Assembly: GCA_012521625.1 (NCBI GenBank)
Contig: JAAYLY010000092.1
Coordinates: 1 to 14,897, forward strand
DNA: 14,897 nucleotides
Direction: 5' to 3'
Origin: Tissierellia bacterium
GTDB lineage: Bacteria > Bacillota > Clostridia > Tissierellales > Tissierellaceae
In this document: in pieces, positions 13,179-14,897 of the stretch
Layout of the letters: each line of letters begins with the position of its first letter
How positions within the stretch are numbered: position 1 is the stretch's first letter
The notes under the pieces: model-generated
Told to the model about the DNA's origin: nothing
What the model saw: only the letters and a program-made list of their open reading frames with translations
Database searches by the model: none
Translations under genes and position numbers: made by a program

Positions 13179-14279
13179 TTACTTATATTCATAAATTGGA
13201 TTTACCCTAGCTATATATAGGCTATCTAAAATCACATTGCCATACTTATTGCCATTCTTGTCCCTTACATTGAAATACTCTATCTTGTGGCTTATGCCAT
13301 TAGTTGACTGCTGACTTGACCAGTGTTTTAGACCTATAATCCTACCATCTTTATCCCTGATCCAATCTATAAAGACTACAGCATGTCCAGTATTGTTCTC
13401 CCTAGAAAGGTCGATAAAGTCCCCAGGGGCCACATCTTCTAAATCCCATATTCTTTCACCTAGGCCGTATTTTTCTATGGCCACTGCCAGATTGCTCTGT
13501 GCCTTCGGGCCCTTTGCCACATACCAGGTAAGGGCAAAATCAAATAACTCCTCCTTGATCATACCATTAAAATCATCAACTGGTAGGCCATAATCCTTAT
13601 TCCTCCTTTGCATAGCCTTAAAAAAGACTTCAAAGGTAATTCCTGTACAATGGCTATAGCTCTTTCCACTGGGATGGCCTTTAAGTAGGAGTTCTCCCTT
13701 ATAATAAAGGTCCTCCGTTACCCCATTATAATTTTGAAAGTTATTATTCAATAAATAGGGGTAGTTACCACTGCTGTAATCATAGCTGGCCACCACATCT
13801 AGGACATATCTATTTAGATGGTCATACAGGTCGTTATATACCCTATTGATCAAATTGGAATCCTTAGATCTGGGAGGATTAGAATTGTTTTCCCCATTAT
13901 CTTTTTCTTCTCCAGCAGGATTGCTATCAGGATTATCCTTATTAGCTACTTCTTGACCTGCAGCTCCCTCTACTTGATCCTTACTTCCCTCCTGATGATT
14001 TTCATCTAAAGCTTCTTCTAAGTCATCAAGCTTTTCTCCATTATCCCCTTTATCTACAAGATCATACTCTAATATTTCCCCTTCTTTTTCAAATTCACTT
14101 ATTAAGAAGTCATCAATTAATAGCTCAGCCCTACTATAACCTATAACTGGCATAATGCTAGCCACATCAATTCCATTATTGGAATCAATCTTATTTTTAT
14201 ATCCTAAAGCTGTAAAAATAGCTGCTACAGACAAGCCTGCAACTAATGCTTTATTCAAATTAATCTTCCATACCCTCAT
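13179..14279 (-). CDS. Secreted NlpC/P60-like (cysteine peptidase-like) protein
   Basis: 366 residues. A short signal/anchor segment (about 9-27) is followed by a globular stretch and an acidic, low-complexity linker rich in Glu/Asp/Asn (about 62-140). The C-terminal domain (about 190-366) has KSYSHCTGITFEVFF (Cys211), the motif EDVAPGDFIDLSRENNTGHAVVFIDWI (His299), and KHWSSQQST (His319). The Cys, the PGDF(I)-x(n)-GHxx(V/I)-x-D segment and the later His are the layout of NlpC/P60 peptidoglycan hydrolases. The cysteine motif SHCTG, however, differs from the usual DCSG. A murein or coat remodelling enzyme is likely; a non-catalytic relative is possible. A GGAG site stands before the ATG. It lies downstream of the BclA-like gene but is separated from it by a terminator. 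Confidence 0.65.
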   Translation of the reverse strand: MRVWKINLNKALVAGLSVAAIFTALGYKNKIDSNNGIDVASIMPVIGYSRAELLIDDFLISEFEKEGEILEYDLVDKGDNGEKLDDLEEALDENHQEGSKDQVEGAAGQEVANKDNPDSNPAGEEKDNGENNSNPPRSKDSNLINRVYNDLYDHLNRYVLDVVASYDYSSGNYPYLLNNNFQNYNGVTEDLYYKGELLLKGHPSGKSYSHCTGITFEVFFKAMQRRNKDYGLPVDDFNGMIKEELFDFALTWYVAKGPKAQSNLAVAIEKYGLGERIWDLEDVAPGDFIDLSRENNTGHAVVFIDWIRDKDGRIIGLKHWSSQQSTNGISHKIEYFNVRDKNGNKYGNVILDSLYIARVNPIYEYK

Positions 14280-14380
14280 TTTAAAACTCCTAACTTTAAT
14301 AGTTAATTTTAAATAGTAATTTTATTATATAGTAAGCCTGTCCAGCATAGCACTTGTAAAATCTGGTTTCTAAATAAATA

Positions 14381-14412
14381 AGGCTGCTTCACTAAAGTTA
14401 GTGAAACAGCCT
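14381..14412 (-). terminator. Terminator after the BclA-like gene
   Basis: AGGCTGTTTCACTA pairs with TAGTGAAGCAGCCT (one mismatch) around a 4-base loop, followed by a broken U-rich run (TTATTTATTT). It starts 12 bases past the stop codon of the gene at 14425 on the minus strand. Confidence 0.85.
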
Positions 14413-14424
14413 GAATTTCTAGGA

Positions 14425-14897
14425 TTATTCTACCCTTATAACTGTTAAGGAGGCACCTACACCATCTTGGAGTGTTACAGATCCTATTCCTTCTACTTGT
14501 AATGCAATCTCGTCTCCTGCTGCCAAGTCTACAATAACATCTGCACTGAAGTTTGATAGGGCAAGTGGTGGATTTACCCTTGAAGCCTCAATTGGGGCTC
14601 CATTGACAGTTATTACAGTTTGTAGTGCGAGTGCTAAGGTTGTATTAAGCTTATAGCTTATATAATAACGTCCAGCTTCTGGTACTGTAAACACTTCATT
14701 AGCTGCGTCAGGAGTAAATCCGTCAAGATTTTGACCGTCTGGTAGTGGTACTAAAGCTGTACCTATTACCAGGTCAATAGTATCTCCAGCTGTATTGGCA
14801 GCGAACATTGAGTTTTCAGTTACAGTTGGTCCTGGTGGCCCTTCTGGTCCTGCTGGCCCTTCTGGTCCTGGTGGTCCCGCTGGCCCTGCTGGTCCTG
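14425..14897 (-). CDS. BclA-like collagen-repeat exosporium protein, C-terminal fragment
   Basis: The last 156 residues of a larger gene that runs off the right edge. An internal ATG at 14808 is not a start: the frame stays open to the window edge. The upstream bases encode Gly-X-Y triplets (GPA, GPA, GPP, GPE, GPA, GPE, GPP, GPT), the collagen-like region of exosporium filaments. The C-terminal globular domain has AANTAGDTIDLVIGTALVPLP, NLDGFTPDAANEVFTVPEAGRYYISYKLN and ITVNGAPIEASRV, ending in GASLTVIRVE. This is the TNF/C1q-like trimerising domain of BclA-type glycoproteins of C. difficile and Bacillus. It is a spore-surface protein, trimeric and likely O-glycosylated on the repeat region (family knowledge). 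A terminator follows at 14381-14412. Confidence 0.9.
   Translation of the reverse strand, partial: GPAGPAGPPGPEGPAGPEGPPGPTVTENSMFAANTAGDTIDLVIGTALVPLPDGQNLDGFTPDAANEVFTVPEAGRYYISYKLNTTLALALQTVITVNGAPIEASRVNPPLALSNFSADVIVDLAAGDEIALQVEGIGSVTLQDGVGASLTVIRVE

Noticed and set aside
14280..14380. Sigma-A promoter for the NlpC-like gene
   Set aside because: A TATAAT is present at 14324-14329 on the minus strand, but no -35 box matches at 16-18 bases spacing; it may use another sigma factor.
14425..14808. A complete 127-residue gene starting at an internal ATG
   Set aside because: The frame continues upstream through collagen-type Gly-X-Y codons to the window edge and no ribosome binding site precedes the ATG, so it is part of a larger gene.

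Overview
The window is AT-rich, low-GC Firmicutes DNA. The genes have strong AGGAGG ribosome binding sites, several GTG starts, heavy AGG/ATA codon use and spore-related products (CotF-type coat proteins, a GerS-like germination lipoprotein, a collagen-repeat BclA-like exosporium protein). An endospore-forming anaerobe of the Clostridia/Tissierellia type fits best. No rRNA, tRNA, CRISPR array, intact mobile element or phage gene is visible. Most genes lie on the minus strand; only a small acidic protein and pepA are on plus. No gene-free stretch exceeds 300 bases.

Left region (1-3900, all minus). Read in the direction of transcription, acpS, a GerS-like lipoprotein and alr follow a strong sigma-A-type promoter at 3841-3869. 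A MazF/NdoA-type toxin-antitoxin pair comes next, with its own TTGACA/TATAAT promoter and a strong terminator at 795-824. A further promoter at 670-698 then drives a small secreted protein of unknown function and the first 19 codons of a family-4-type glycosyltransferase that runs off the left edge. The acpS-gerS-alr-ndoAI-ndoA order links cell envelope, germination and growth control, as in other spore-forming Clostridia.

Middle (3876-8700). An unusual AAGTA-rich imperfect repeat tract precedes two small CotF-type coat genes. These are divergent from a short acidic orphan, and a near-palindrome lies in the shared upstream region. A leucyl aminopeptidase (all M17 metal and catalytic residues present) converges on a family II inorganic pyrophosphatase with inserted CBS-DRTGG-CBS regulatory domains; the two share a bidirectional terminator. 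A short stretch beside that terminator has TGTCC direct repeats that might be the relic of an insertion sequence end.

Right (8698-12930, minus). A candidate catabolic or scavenging operon: an ion-transporter-superfamily permease, a hydantoinase/oxoprolinase-family ATPase with a long C-terminal extension, and an ImmA/IrrE-like HExxH metalloprotein. It is preceded by a good sigma-A promoter with a GGTTAA-N4-TTAACC palindrome just downstream of the -10 box, which suggests control by a dedicated repressor not encoded here. This is the least conventional part of the window.

Right edge (13179-14897, minus). A secreted NlpC/P60-like protein with an acidic linker follows the C-terminal part of a collagen-like, BclA-type exosporium protein whose Gly-X-Y repeats run off the window. 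Several start codons were revised from ribosome binding site evidence: antitoxin 1427, acidic orphan GTG 4689, hydantoinase 11627. The BclA-like frame is open to the window edge.
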